Source: Nitrospirota bacterium (GTDB lineage Bacteria; Nitrospirota; Nitrospiria; Nitrospirales; NS-4). Taken from it: a stretch of 37,500 bases of DNA. The stretch's first letter is position 1, and each line of letters begins with the position of its first letter. The translations under genes were made by a program, and so were the position numbers. The notes beneath the pieces were generated by a model. It saw nothing but the letters and a program-made list of their open reading frames with translations, made no database searches and was not told the DNA's origin. This document shows, piece by piece, positions 7,661 through 15,968 of this stretch. The DNA is taken from positions 1-37,500 of the forward strand of contig SCTG01000170.1 in assembly GCA_004298335.1 (NCBI GenBank), read 5' to 3'.

Positions 7661-8787
7661 TGGAGATCGCGCATCGGCCATCTGAATCCGAGAGCAGAGC
7701 AGCCCCAGAGGTTTCCGGCACAACCGCACGGGTGTGGCCCAGGTCGTCTAGCCTGACACTGAGCCGCTGGATTACAACGATGCTGGTTCTCTTCACAGCG
7801 ACGGCACTGGTCATGGTCGCTTGCCTTCGGTTTGGCGTGGAGCATATTGGATTTGAGGAAGCAGGGCGCATGCTGTTCCGAGCAATCTTCGACTGGCGGA
7901 CCGGAAGCCAGCCGGATGGTCACAGGGGGGTCATCCTTCTGCAGATTAGACTGCCGAGAGTGTTACTCGGCTTGTTAGTCGGAGGGAGCCTCGCCGTTGT
8001 CGGTGCGGCACTGCAGGCTTTGCTGCGAAACCCGCTCGCGGACCCGTACGTCCTGGGGATTTCGAGCGGAGCCGCTTTGGGAGCAGCGTTGGCGATCCTC
8101 TTGGGAATAGGCACAACGGTACTGGCCATTTCTGCGTTGCCCTTGTTTGCGTTCGTTGGGGGATTGATCGCGCTGGCCGTGGTGTACCGCATTGCCGCCA
8201 CGCACGGGTGTTTCCCTGTGCATATCCTTCTGCTCGCCGGCGTAATTCTGAACGCGATCTTCTCGGCCTTGATCATGTTTATCACGTCGATCATGGATCC
8301 GAACCGGTCCTTTGGAACGATGGCATGGCTGATGGGGACATTGACGGCACCGACTTACCCTGCGATGGCGATCCTGACCATCTACCTCGCCGCTGGAGGA
8401 TTGATTCTCGTCTGGCAGTCCCGGGCGCTTAACCTTTTGGCTCTCGGAGAGGAATCGGCCTCATCCATGGGCGTCGAAGTGGACAAGGTCAAAAAGATCG
8501 TGTTCTTTACCGCGGCGCTGCTGACGGGGGCGGTTGTTTCAGTCAGCGGCATGATTGGGTTTGTCGGCTTGATCATTCCGCACGCCGTCCGGATGGTCAT
8601 AGGAGCGGACCATCGGTTGCTGCTCCCGGCTGCTGCGCTTGCCGGCGGCACATTTCTCATCGCCGCCGATACTGTCGCGCGAACCATCATGGCACCTGGA
8701 GAGATTCCGGTCGGTGTCGTGACGGCGTTAGCGGGAGGGCCATTTTTTATTGCCCTCTTGATGAAACGGAAGAGTGGAGTTGTATAG
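7657..8787 (+). CDS. btuC: Cobalamin ABC transporter permease (FecCD family)
   Basis: A polytopic FecCD/BtuC permease of about 375 residues. Diagnostic segments are RLPRVLLGLLVGGSLAVVGAALQ, PLADPYVLGISSGAALGA, LGEESASSMGV, GMIGFVGLIIPHAVRM and PGEIPVGVVTALAGGPFF. The start lies at or just after 7657; the ATG used here is at 7660, overlapping the btuF stop. The first ~35 residues before the first membrane helix form a polar, Ser/Arg-rich extension; a later start is possible. With BtuD and BtuF it forms the inner-membrane importer. The next feature downstream is the second riboswitch. Confidence 0.88.
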   Translation: MMEIAHRPSESESRAAPEVSGTTARVWPRSSSLTLSRWITTMLVLFTATALVMVACLRFGVEHIGFEEAGRMLFRAIFDWRTGSQPDGHRGVILLQIRLPRVLLGLLVGGSLAVVGAALQALLRNPLADPYVLGISSGAALGAALAILLGIGTTVLAISALPLFAFVGGLIALAVVYRIAATHGCFPVHILLLAGVILNAIFSALIMFITSIMDPNRSFGTMAWLMGTLTAPTYPAMAILTIYLAAGGLILVWQSRALNLLALGEESASSMGVEVDKVKKIVFFTAALLTGAVVSVSGMIGFVGLIIPHAVRMVIGADHRLLLPAAALAGGTFLIAADTVARTIMAPGEIPVGVVTALAGGPFFIALLMKRKSGVV

Positions 8788-8874
8788 CGGCGGGACTGAT
8801 TGTGTGCCAGATCGTTCCGCCCGGTTCCTATGGCACTGGCTAAACCAGGGAGAGACAGTATCAACGAATAGCCC

Positions 8875-9015
8875 GACAGCGATGGGGAAGATGGTGCGAA
8901 TCCATCACGGTGCCGCCACTGTAAGCGGGGAGTGATCCTGCTAAGGCCACTGTGCGCAACGCCGCATGGGAAGGCGCAGGAAAGCCGCGATCCGCAAGTC
9001 AGGAAACCCAACTGC
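8875..9015 (+). promoter_or_regulatory. Cobalamin riboswitch 2
   Basis: Conserved aptamer blocks in order: ggggaagatggtgcgaatcc (8884-8903), ggtgccgccactgtaagcgg (from about 8909), aaggccactgtg (from 8943), atgggaaggcgcagg (from about 8966) and the B12 box aagtcaggaaaccc (8996-9009). It lies between btuC and the TonB-dependent receptor gene. No intrinsic terminator follows; instead a small hairpin reaches the ribosome binding site, suggesting translational output. A convincing separate promoter was not found, so it may act on read-through from the btu genes. Confidence 0.9.
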
Positions 9016-9031
9016 GGGACGATTCACTCAA

Positions 9032-9053
9032 CCCTTCGAGCGAAAGGGAGGTG
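9032..9053 (+). promoter_or_regulatory. Putative SD-sequestering hairpin and ribosome binding site of btuB
   Basis: CCCTT at 9032-9036 can pair with AAGGG at 9044-9048, with a 7-nt loop. The 3' arm is part of the purine-rich ribosome binding site aagggaggtg that precedes ATG 9058. Downstream of a B12 aptamer this is a natural expression platform that hides the ribosome binding site. The stem is short, so it may need the aptamer fold to be stable. Confidence 0.5.
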
Positions 9054-9057
9054 GGCT

Positions 9058-11022
9058 ATGCGACGTGGTGTGTTGTACAGATGTGGTGTGATGCTTATGT
9101 CCCTTCTGCTGAGTGCGGTCACGGCAGCCAAGGCGGAACCGGTTCAAAAGCCGGATCCGGTCGAGAGTCTCGATCCGGTCGTGGTGTCGGCGACGAAAAC
9201 GCCGCTTCCGCTTCGGCAGGTCACAAGCGCCATCGAGGTGATCACCGGAGAAGTTCTCGAAAGGCAGAAGATCAAGACCGTGGCGGATGCGTTGCGTCTC
9301 AGCCAGGGGCTTGCGGTCTTCTCCAGCGGTGGTCCTGGCGCGGAAGTGACCGTACGCATGCGCGGGGGCACGCCAAATCAGACCCTTGTGCTGATCGACG
9401 GCGCGATCGTCAATAGTACCACTCTGGGCTACTATAGCTTTGCGAACCTCACGACCGAGAACATCGATCGGATCGAAATCCTTCGTGGTCCGCAAAGCAT
9501 GCTCTGGGGGGCCGACGCCATGGGCGGGGTAATTAACATCATTACCAAGCGGGGCGCGGGTCCGTTGCAAGCGAGCGCGTTCTCAGAATACGGGTCGTTT
9601 CAAACGATTCGCGAGGGTGGCCAGATGTCCGGGCAGAAAGGTCCTGTCGATCTTTCGGTGTCGCTGTCCCGATGGGATTCGACAGGGTTTTCTGCGGCCA
9701 ATTATCGGCGCGGCGCCGCCGAACGGGACGGTTTTCGCAACTGGCAGGCGTCAACCAAGATGGGCCTGACGCTCCCGCGCGAGGGCCGGTTGGAATTCGC
9801 GTTCCGGTGGCTGAACAGCGATGTCAATCTCGATAACATCTCGAACCCGCCCCGAGACGTCTTCGGTTCAAAATCACGGGACCAGCAGTTTGTGTACAGC
9901 GGTACATACGACCAGCGTTTCACGTCGTGGTGGTCCCAGAAGGTCACGCTGGCTCAAAACCAGGACAGCAACTTTTTTTACCCCGGGACACTGCAGCGGA
10001 ATCTGCTCACCAACGCGTTCACGGTGCCGGTCGGCAGTCCGAACGAAACGCGGGTGCTCACCAACCGGATGGAAGTGCAGGAGAAGTTCCAAATTGCGAA
10101 GCCCCTGTTGGTCAGCACCGGCTATCAATTCCGCAGGCAGGAAGGCGAGAACGATACGGGTCTTTCGAATAAGCACATTACATCGAATGCCGGGTTCGTC
10201 GAGGCTCAACTGAACGCGTGGGATCGCGTGTTTGCCACCGCGGGCGTGCGGCAAGACAGCTATAACCCGTTTGGGGACGCGACGACCTACCGTGGCACGG
10301 CGGGGTATTCGTTCGCCGAAACGGGCACGAAAGTACGGGGCAGTTACGCGACCGGATTTCGCGCCCCCACGATCAACGATCTCTTCTTCCCGAATTTCGG
10401 CAATCCGAACCTGATGCCCGAGAAGAGTCGGGGGATGGACGCGGGTGTGGATCAGCGATTGCTGAGCGACCGGGTGCGTCTCAGCGGGGGTTACTTCTGG
10501 AACCGATTCCAAAACCTCATCGTGAATGCCAACGCCGATCCCAACTGCGCGCCGTTCAGCACGTTCCTGTCCTGTCCGCGCAATATCGGCTCGGCCGTGT
10601 CGAAGGGGTGGGAGGCGAGCGCGGCCGTGGTACTGGTACGGGACCGCCCATTCATGAAGAATCTGGAATTCCAGGGCCAGTACACAAACACCCTTACGCG
10701 AGACGTGAACACGTCCCTTCGTCTCTCGCGCTGGCCGGTGGACCAGTGGAGCGCCCTCCTGACCTACCAACCGATCGAGCCGCTCGTCACCACGCTGGCC
10801 GTGCGTTACGTCGGGTCACGGTTCAACGACGTACCAAACCAGCAGCCCATGCGGGCGTTCGACGTCTGGGCGTTTACGGTTGCCTATGATGTGACGAAAT
10901 ATCTGCAAGCCTATACTCGCGTGGACAATCTATTTGACGAGAAGTATGAGGAACTCTTAAATGCAGGGACCCCGGTCCGTTCCGTCTATGTCGGCGTGCG
11001 CGTCAAGTACGACGCCCAGTAA
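9058..11022 (+). CDS. btuB: TonB-dependent corrinoid receptor BtuB
   Basis: An outer-membrane TonB-dependent receptor of 654 residues. Residues 1-~26 are a signal peptide ending AKA. A TonB box-like DPVVVSAT is at ~residues 38-45, followed by the plug domain (VITGEVLERQKIKTVADAL, VRMRGGTPNQTLVLIDG, RIEILRGPQSMLWG, GGVINIITKRG) and a beta barrel. Barrel landmarks are GSYATGFRAPTINDLFFP and a C-terminal strand ending VGVRVKYDAQ. ATG 9058 is chosen because it follows a strong aagggaggtg site; earlier in-frame starts fall inside the riboswitch. Riboswitch control and the adjacent cobalamin genes make it BtuB rather than a siderophore receptor. Confidence 0.92.
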   Translation: MRRGVLYRCGVMLMSLLLSAVTAAKAEPVQKPDPVESLDPVVVSATKTPLPLRQVTSAIEVITGEVLERQKIKTVADALRLSQGLAVFSSGGPGAEVTVRMRGGTPNQTLVLIDGAIVNSTTLGYYSFANLTTENIDRIEILRGPQSMLWGADAMGGVINIITKRGAGPLQASAFSEYGSFQTIREGGQMSGQKGPVDLSVSLSRWDSTGFSAANYRRGAAERDGFRNWQASTKMGLTLPREGRLEFAFRWLNSDVNLDNISNPPRDVFGSKSRDQQFVYSGTYDQRFTSWWSQKVTLAQNQDSNFFYPGTLQRNLLTNAFTVPVGSPNETRVLTNRMEVQEKFQIAKPLLVSTGYQFRRQEGENDTGLSNKHITSNAGFVEAQLNAWDRVFATAGVRQDSYNPFGDATTYRGTAGYSFAETGTKVRGSYATGFRAPTINDLFFPNFGNPNLMPEKSRGMDAGVDQRLLSDRVRLSGGYFWNRFQNLIVNANADPNCAPFSTFLSCPRNIGSAVSKGWEASAAVVLVRDRPFMKNLEFQGQYTNTLTRDVNTSLRLSRWPVDQWSALLTYQPIEPLVTTLAVRYVGSRFNDVPNQQPMRAFDVWAFTVAYDVTKYLQAYTRVDNLFDEKYEELLNAGTPVRSVYVGVRVKYDAQ

Positions 11023-11033
11023 CGAGGTCGTCA

Positions 11034-12437
11034 ATGCGATGTCCGAGACTGGTGATCGCAGGAACGCAGAGCGGAGTCGGAAAGACCACCGTGACCTTAG
11101 CCGTCCTAGCGGCCCTCAAAGCGAAAGGTCGTTGCGTGCAAGCGTTCAAAGCCGGGCCTGATTTTATTGATCCCGGCCATCACGCGGCGGCCACCGGCCG
11201 TCCCTCCCGCAACCTGGATGGGTGGATGCTAGGGGAGGCGGTGAATCGAGAGCTCTTTGCGCGCGCGGCGGCTGACGCCGATCTCTCGATCATCGAGGGG
11301 ATGATGGGACTGTTTGATGGCAGTTCACCAACGACTGAGAGCGGCAGTACGGCGGAGATAGCTAAACAACTGAAAGCCCCCGTTTTACTCGTCATCGACG
11401 GGAGTGCGATGGCACGCTCCGCGGCGGCGATGGCCTTGGGATATGCGCGGTTTGATCCCGATCTTCGCCTTGCGGGTGTGTTGTTCAATCGAGTCGGCGG
11501 GGAGCGGCACTTCCGCCTGCTGAAAGAAGCCATGGAAACCTATACCGATCTGCCCGTTGTCGGGTACGTGCGCCCTGACCCGGCACTCCGCATCGCCGAT
11601 CGGCATTTGGGATTGATGACCGCCATGGAACACGATGGCGATGATTTCTACGCTCGCCTTGGCAGCGCCGTTGCTGAGACCGTGGACCTGGATCGGATCG
11701 AGGCGCTGGCAGACAGCAGCGAAGAATTGGCGAACACGGCAATGAGCGTGTCTGCCTCGAAGCAGACAAATCATGACGCGTCCGTCCGCATAGGCATTGC
11801 CTATGATAAGGCCTTCTGTTTTTATTACCCGGATAACCTCGACATGCTCGAAGCCGCCGGAGCGGCACTTGTCAGGTTCTCGCCGCTCAGGGACACCGCT
11901 TTGCCTGACGTCGATCTCCTGTATTTCGGCGGCGGGTACCCCGAACTGCATGGCGGGACGTTGGCCGGCAATGTGGCGATGCGAAAGGCCGTCCGTGCGT
12001 TCGCTGAGTGCGGAGGACCAATCTACGCTGAGTGCGGGGGGCTCATGTACATGACGCAGGCCATTCGCGATTTTGAGGGCCGGTTACACGAGATGGTCGG
12101 GCTCTTCTCTGCGGAAACCGTGATGAAACGACCAGGCCTGACCCTGGGATATCGAGAAGTCACCGTCGCTCGTCCATGTTTGCTGGGAGACGCCGGCATG
12201 GTCGTTCGTGGACATGAATTCCATTACTCCACGCTGGTGCCGACCGGCGCACTCGACTATGCCTGTGCTCTCACCGATGCCAGTGGGAAGCCGCGAAGCC
12301 AGGATGGATTGATCGCCGGCAACACGCTCGCCCTCTACACCCACCTCCATTTTGCCAGCCAGCCGGTACTGGCCCACACCCTGGTGGCCGCAGCGCGCCG
12401 GGGTCGTGCGTGTCCGGATCGAGGACAAACGCCATGA
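11034..12437 (+). CDS. cbiA: Cobyrinate a,c-diamide synthase
   Basis: A 467-residue amidotransferase that amidates the a and c side chains of cobyrinic acid (or of its hydrogenobyrinic counterpart) using glutamine and ATP. The N-terminal P-loop is GTQSGVGKTT near residue 10, followed by KAGPDFIDPGHH, LDGWML and EGMMGLFDG. The C-terminal class I glutaminase domain has the nucleophile Cys in YAECGGLMYM and the conserved His in GHEFHYSTL. The gene starts 11 nt after the btuB stop, and its stop overlaps the next ATG (ATGA). The presence of cbiA means the pathway can start from cobyrinic acid, not only from salvaged cobinamide. Confidence 0.93.
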   Translation: MRCPRLVIAGTQSGVGKTTVTLAVLAALKAKGRCVQAFKAGPDFIDPGHHAAATGRPSRNLDGWMLGEAVNRELFARAAADADLSIIEGMMGLFDGSSPTTESGSTAEIAKQLKAPVLLVIDGSAMARSAAAMALGYARFDPDLRLAGVLFNRVGGERHFRLLKEAMETYTDLPVVGYVRPDPALRIADRHLGLMTAMEHDGDDFYARLGSAVAETVDLDRIEALADSSEELANTAMSVSASKQTNHDASVRIGIAYDKAFCFYYPDNLDMLEAAGAALVRFSPLRDTALPDVDLLYFGGGYPELHGGTLAGNVAMRKAVRAFAECGGPIYAECGGLMYMTQAIRDFEGRLHEMVGLFSAETVMKRPGLTLGYREVTVARPCLLGDAGMVVRGHEFHYSTLVPTGALDYACALTDASGKPRSQDGLIAGNTLALYTHLHFASQPVLAHTLVAAARRGRACPDRGQTP

Positions 12438-13033
12438 CGGATTCGACGGAGCACAAGGCGCGCATGCAACGGCTGAAGGCGTCGGTGGATCGTCGCATTG
12501 CGGCCGCCCAGGAGGAGAAAGGCGTACTGATCGTTTATACGGGAGCCGGCAAGGGAAAGACGACGGCCGCGCTGGGCATGGCGCTTCGCTGTATCGGACA
12601 CGGTCTGAAGGTGGCGGTGGTGCAGTTCATCAAGGGCGCGATCGACACGGCCGAAGAACGTGCGCTGAGGAGCTTCGGGGAACAAGTCACGTTCTTGCGC
12701 TTGGGCGAAGGCTATACCTGGGAGACGCAGGACCGGGCGCGAGACGCGGAGATGGCCCGGCGTGCCTGGGGGACGGCGAGCGCATTTCTTGGCGATCCCG
12801 CCTATGCCATGGTGATTCTCGACGAACTCAACATCGCCCTCCAGCACGACTATCTCTCGCTGGACGCGGTGCTGGAGGTGCTCGCTCGACGCCCGCCCAT
12901 GCAGCATGTCGTGATCACCGGCCGGGGGGCCAAGCCACTCCTCGTCGAGCAGGCGGATCTCGTCTCCGAGATGAAGATGATCAAACACCCGTTCCGCAAG
13001 GGCATCAAGGCGCAGAAAGGGGTCGAGTTTTGA
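12434..13033 (+). CDS. cobO: Cob(I)yrinic acid a,c-diamide adenosyltransferase (CobA/CobO/BtuR type)
   Basis: A 199-residue P-loop corrinoid adenosyltransferase that attaches the adenosyl group to cob(I)alamin or its precursors. Motifs are VYTGAGKGKTTAALG (P-loop), VAVVQFIKG, VILDELNIAL, HVVITGRGAK and a C-terminal HPFRKGIKAQKGVEF, which is the usual end of the family. ATG 12434 overlaps the cbiA stop. It is equivalent in activity but unrelated in fold to the PduO-type enzyme at the end of the same cluster. Confidence 0.93.
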   Translation: MTDSTEHKARMQRLKASVDRRIAAAQEEKGVLIVYTGAGKGKTTAALGMALRCIGHGLKVAVVQFIKGAIDTAEERALRSFGEQVTFLRLGEGYTWETQDRARDAEMARRAWGTASAFLGDPAYAMVILDELNIALQHDYLSLDAVLEVLARRPPMQHVVITGRGAKPLLVEQADLVSEMKMIKHPFRKGIKAQKGVEF

Positions 13034-13230
13034 CCGAGAAACATTGCGAGCGCTGCGGCCAGTCCTTTCCCTGTGGCGGGTACGGTTGCTGGTGTACCGA
13101 CGTGCCGGTGACGGAGCGGCAATATGACCGGATCGCCGCGCGCTACCGGGATTGCCTCTGCCCGCTTTGCTTGCAACAAGTCCTGAGCGACGATTTCAGC
13201 TCACAGTCATCAAACTTGGGGCAAGTGTGA
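13030..13230 (+). CDS. Small cysteine-rich CWC-family protein
   Basis: A 66-residue protein starting at TTG 13030, which overlaps the stop of the adenosyltransferase gene (TTGA). Eight cysteines lie at residues 6, 9, 15, 20, 22, 42, 44 and 47, in CxxC, CWC and CxCxxC arrangements, with motif HCERCGQSFPCG. This matches the Cys_rich_CWC type of small putative metal-binding proteins, whose function is unknown. The coding case rests on the cysteine pattern, overlap on both sides with cobalamin genes, and the reading frame filling the space exactly. Zinc or iron binding, or a role in corrinoid/cobalt handling, is inference only. Confidence 0.8.
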   Translation: MTEKHCERCGQSFPCGGYGCWCTDVPVTERQYDRIAARYRDCLCPLCLQQVLSDDFSSQSSNLGQV

Positions 13231-13238
13231 AGGCGGCC

Positions 13239-13898
13239 ATGCGTCGATTTTCGGCACAAGAACGAGCGGCGGTCTACCGCGTGATCTTTGAGCGGCGCGA
13301 TGTCCGCCAGGCCTTCCTGAGCACGCCGATCCCCGACGCGGTCCTCTCGCGGCTGCTGACCGCCGCTCACCATGCCGGCTCGGTAGGATTCATGCAGCCG
13401 TGGGACTTCGTCGTGATCAGAAAACGCGCCACGAAGTCGGCCGTCAAGGACCTGTTTCAAAACGCGAATGCGTCGGCGGCGATGCGGTACACGGGCAAAC
13501 GACAAAACCTGTACCGCAGTTTGAAGCTCGAAGGCATTGAAGAAGCGCCGGTAAATCTCTGTGTGACTTGCAGTCGGCAGCGCGGGGGACGGCACGTGCT
13601 GGGGCGCGCAACGGTCCGTGACACGGACCTGTACAGCACGTGCTGTGCCATCCAGAACCTCTGGTTGGCCGCGCGCGCGGAAGGTATCGGGGTCGGCTGG
13701 GTCAGCATTCTGGACCATACCGCGCTGAAGCAGGTGCTCGGGATTCCTCGATCGATCAAAGTGGTCGCATACCTTTGCTTGGGGTATGTCAATGGATTCT
13801 CGCCGATGCCTGATCTGCAGAGGGCCGGTTGGCGCGAGCGTCTGCCTGTAGCGGACTTAACGCACTATGACCGTTGGAATCGTCGCGGCGAGCCTTAA
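13239..13898 (+). CDS. bluB: 5,6-Dimethylbenzimidazole synthase
   Basis: A flavin-destructase of the nitroreductase fold that breaks FMNH2 with oxygen to make 5,6-dimethylbenzimidazole, the lower ligand of B12. Motifs: ERRDVRQAFL near the N-terminus, HHAGSVGFMQPWDFVVI, CVTCSRQRGGRHVLGRAT, DLYSTCCAIQNLWLAARAEG and VGWVSILD. ATG 13239 gives 219 residues, the usual size, with aagg upstream; GTG 13227, overlapping the previous stop, is a real alternative. Because the reaction needs O2, the gene indicates an aerobic or microaerobic host able to make true cobalamin itself. Confidence 0.92.
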   Translation: MRRFSAQERAAVYRVIFERRDVRQAFLSTPIPDAVLSRLLTAAHHAGSVGFMQPWDFVVIRKRATKSAVKDLFQNANASAAMRYTGKRQNLYRSLKLEGIEEAPVNLCVTCSRQRGGRHVLGRATVRDTDLYSTCCAIQNLWLAARAEGIGVGWVSILDHTALKQVLGIPRSIKVVAYLCLGYVNGFSPMPDLQRAGWRERLPVADLTHYDRWNRRGEP

Positions 13899-13901
13899 GC
13901 C

Positions 13902-15398
13902 ATGTCGGCTCGCACGCTCATGATTCAAGGGACCGCCTCGCACGTCGGAAAATCCGTCTTGGTTACGGCGCTCTGCCGGCTCTTCCTGCGACGCGGACTC
14001 CGGGTCGCTCCGTTCAAGGCGCAGAACATGTCGAATAATTCGTTCGTCACACCGGAGGGCAAGGAGATCGGACGAGCCCAGGCCGTCCAAGCGGCTGCCT
14101 GTCGGTTGGACCCTCGCGCCGACTTCAATCCGGTGTTGATCAAACCGGAGGGCGAGCGGCGGGCGCAGTTGGTCGTCCACGGGCAGGTCGCCGGACCGCT
14201 CATGGCATCGGATTTCGGCCGTATTCGGCGCGAGCATTTTAAGGCCGTTCAAGAGTCGTTTGCGAGACTATCCAAGGAATTCGATCTCGTGATCCTCGAG
14301 GGCGCAGGTAGCCCGGCCGAGATCAATCTGCGCGAGCAGGACATCGTGAACATGCGGATGGCCAAGGAGGCGAAGGCCCCGGTGGTACTGGTGGGGGACA
14401 TCGATCGCGGCGGCGTGCTTGCCGCTCTGGTGGGCACACTGACGCTTCTTCAGCCTGACGAGCGTGGTCATGTGAAGGGGTTCTTGATCAACAAGTTTCG
14501 TGGTGACCCGGACGTACTGGCTCCGGGGCTTCGCATGGTGGAAGACCTGACGACCCTGCCCTGTCTGGGGGTGCTTCCGCTGTGGGGCGACCTGCGCGTG
14601 CCGCAGGAAGATTCGCTGGGCTGGGACCGCGTGGCGACAGTTGCGTCTCGGTGTGCAGATCTCCTCACGATCGCCGTGGCGGACGTGCCGGCCATTTCCA
14701 ACTTCACGGACTTCGAAGCGCTGCTCCAGGAGCCTGATGTGCAGATCGTTCGCTTGTGGGGGGAGACCGACCAGCCGCTCGATGCCCTCATCTTCCCAGG
14801 GACGAAGAACACGGCGCAGGCTCTGCACTTCATCAAAACGCGCGGGCTGGACCGGCTGGCCAAGCGGATGGTCCGCGAAGGCGGCACGGTGGTGGGGATC
14901 TGCGGCGGCTATCAGATCTTGGGCACACAGATCCGAGATCCTCGAGGGATCGAGTCGCCGGAGCGGGAGTTGGAAGGCATCGGGCTGCTCGACGTCGTGA
15001 CCAGCTTTGCCCGCAAGAAGGTCTTGATCCACGTCGTCGGCTCGCATCGCGAGAGTGGGTGTCCGATTGAAGGCTACCAAGTCCATATGGGCCGGACGCG
15101 AACAGGAACCGATGTCCTTCCCTTGTTGGATGTGCAGAAGCCCGATCACTCGATGAAATGGGCTGAGGGTGCCTCATCGGAGGATGGCCGGGTCTTCGGC
15201 ACCTATGTGCACGGCCTCTTCGATGCTCCGGCATTTCGGCGGAGTTTCCTCAACAGGCTCCGCGCCCGCCGCGGTTGGGACCCTCTGGAGATCCAGACGG
15301 AGCGGTCTCTTGATCAGATTTTGGATGATTGGGCCGACTTCGTGGCTCGGCATGTGGACCTGCCGGCAATCGAGGCGATCGTAGAGAAGGGTTTGTAG
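13902..15398 (+). CDS. cbiP: Cobyric acid synthase
   Basis: A 498-residue glutamine-dependent amidotransferase (CobQ/CbiP) that amidates four peripheral carboxylates of adenosylcobyrinic acid a,c-diamide. The N-terminal ATP-binding domain has MIQGTASHVGKS, FKAQNMSNNS, GRAQAVQAAA, ILEGAGSPAEINL and GDIDRGGVLA. The C-terminal glutaminase domain has DALIFPGTKNT, GICGGYQILG with the nucleophile Cys, and GTYVHGLFD with the conserved His. It starts 3 nt after bluB and is followed at 3 nt by cobU. Confidence 0.94.
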   Translation: MSARTLMIQGTASHVGKSVLVTALCRLFLRRGLRVAPFKAQNMSNNSFVTPEGKEIGRAQAVQAAACRLDPRADFNPVLIKPEGERRAQLVVHGQVAGPLMASDFGRIRREHFKAVQESFARLSKEFDLVILEGAGSPAEINLREQDIVNMRMAKEAKAPVVLVGDIDRGGVLAALVGTLTLLQPDERGHVKGFLINKFRGDPDVLAPGLRMVEDLTTLPCLGVLPLWGDLRVPQEDSLGWDRVATVASRCADLLTIAVADVPAISNFTDFEALLQEPDVQIVRLWGETDQPLDALIFPGTKNTAQALHFIKTRGLDRLAKRMVREGGTVVGICGGYQILGTQIRDPRGIESPERELEGIGLLDVVTSFARKKVLIHVVGSHRESGCPIEGYQVHMGRTRTGTDVLPLLDVQKPDHSMKWAEGASSEDGRVFGTYVHGLFDAPAFRRSFLNRLRARRGWDPLEIQTERSLDQILDDWADFVARHVDLPAIEAIVEKGL

Positions 15399-15401
15399 CG
15401 C

Positions 15402-15968
15402 GTGAGCATTCCGAAACGGAAAATGGCCAAGCGACGCCGAGGACGTCTGATTTTCGTGGTCGGCGGGGCGTCGTCGGGAAAGAGTGAGTTAGGGCTCTCG
15501 CTGGCGGGACGCGCCATCGCACGCGCCTTTGTCGCTACCGGCCAGCCGCTTGACGCCGAAATGGCGGAGCGTATACGGCGCCACAGGCGATCACGAGGAC
15601 AGGCCTGGGACACTGCGGAGGTACCGGTTGACCTGGAGCGCTGGTTTCACGCGAAGGGCCGGTTGTATCGGGCCATTGTGTTGGACTGTCTGACGCTCTG
15701 GTTGAACAACCTGATCGAACGCAAAGTGTCGGATGCACGGGTTCTCGAATTAGTCGACGCACTGCTTCAAGCGATCCGCGCTGTTCCGGCGAGGGTCGTG
15801 GTGGTGACCAACGAGCTGGGGATGGGGCTGGTCCCACTGGATCCCGAGACGCGTCGTTTTCGTGAACTGGCTGGTCAGGTCAACCAGCAATTCGCGAAAG
15901 AAGCCGACGAGGTGTATGTCGTGATGTCTGGCCTGCCACTCCGCCTGAAGCCGAAGGAGCATGGATGA
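15402..15968 (+). CDS. cobU: Adenosylcobinamide kinase / adenosylcobinamide-phosphate guanylyltransferase
   Basis: A 188-residue bifunctional enzyme that phosphorylates adenosylcobinamide and transfers GMP to form GDP-cobinamide. Motifs: P-loop VVGGASSGKSE, FVATGQPLDAEMAERI followed by RRHRRSRG containing the candidate guanylylated His, VLDCLTLWLNN, and VTNELGMGLVPLDP. GTG 15402 follows gagaaggg; a basic N-terminal tail (KRKMAKRRRGR) precedes the P-loop, so a start at the internal ATG 15423 is possible. The stop overlaps the cobT start (ATGA). Confidence 0.92.
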   Translation: MSIPKRKMAKRRRGRLIFVVGGASSGKSELGLSLAGRAIARAFVATGQPLDAEMAERIRRHRRSRGQAWDTAEVPVDLERWFHAKGRLYRAIVLDCLTLWLNNLIERKVSDARVLELVDALLQAIRAVPARVVVVTNELGMGLVPLDPETRRFRELAGQVNQQFAKEADEVYVVMSGLPLRLKPKEHG

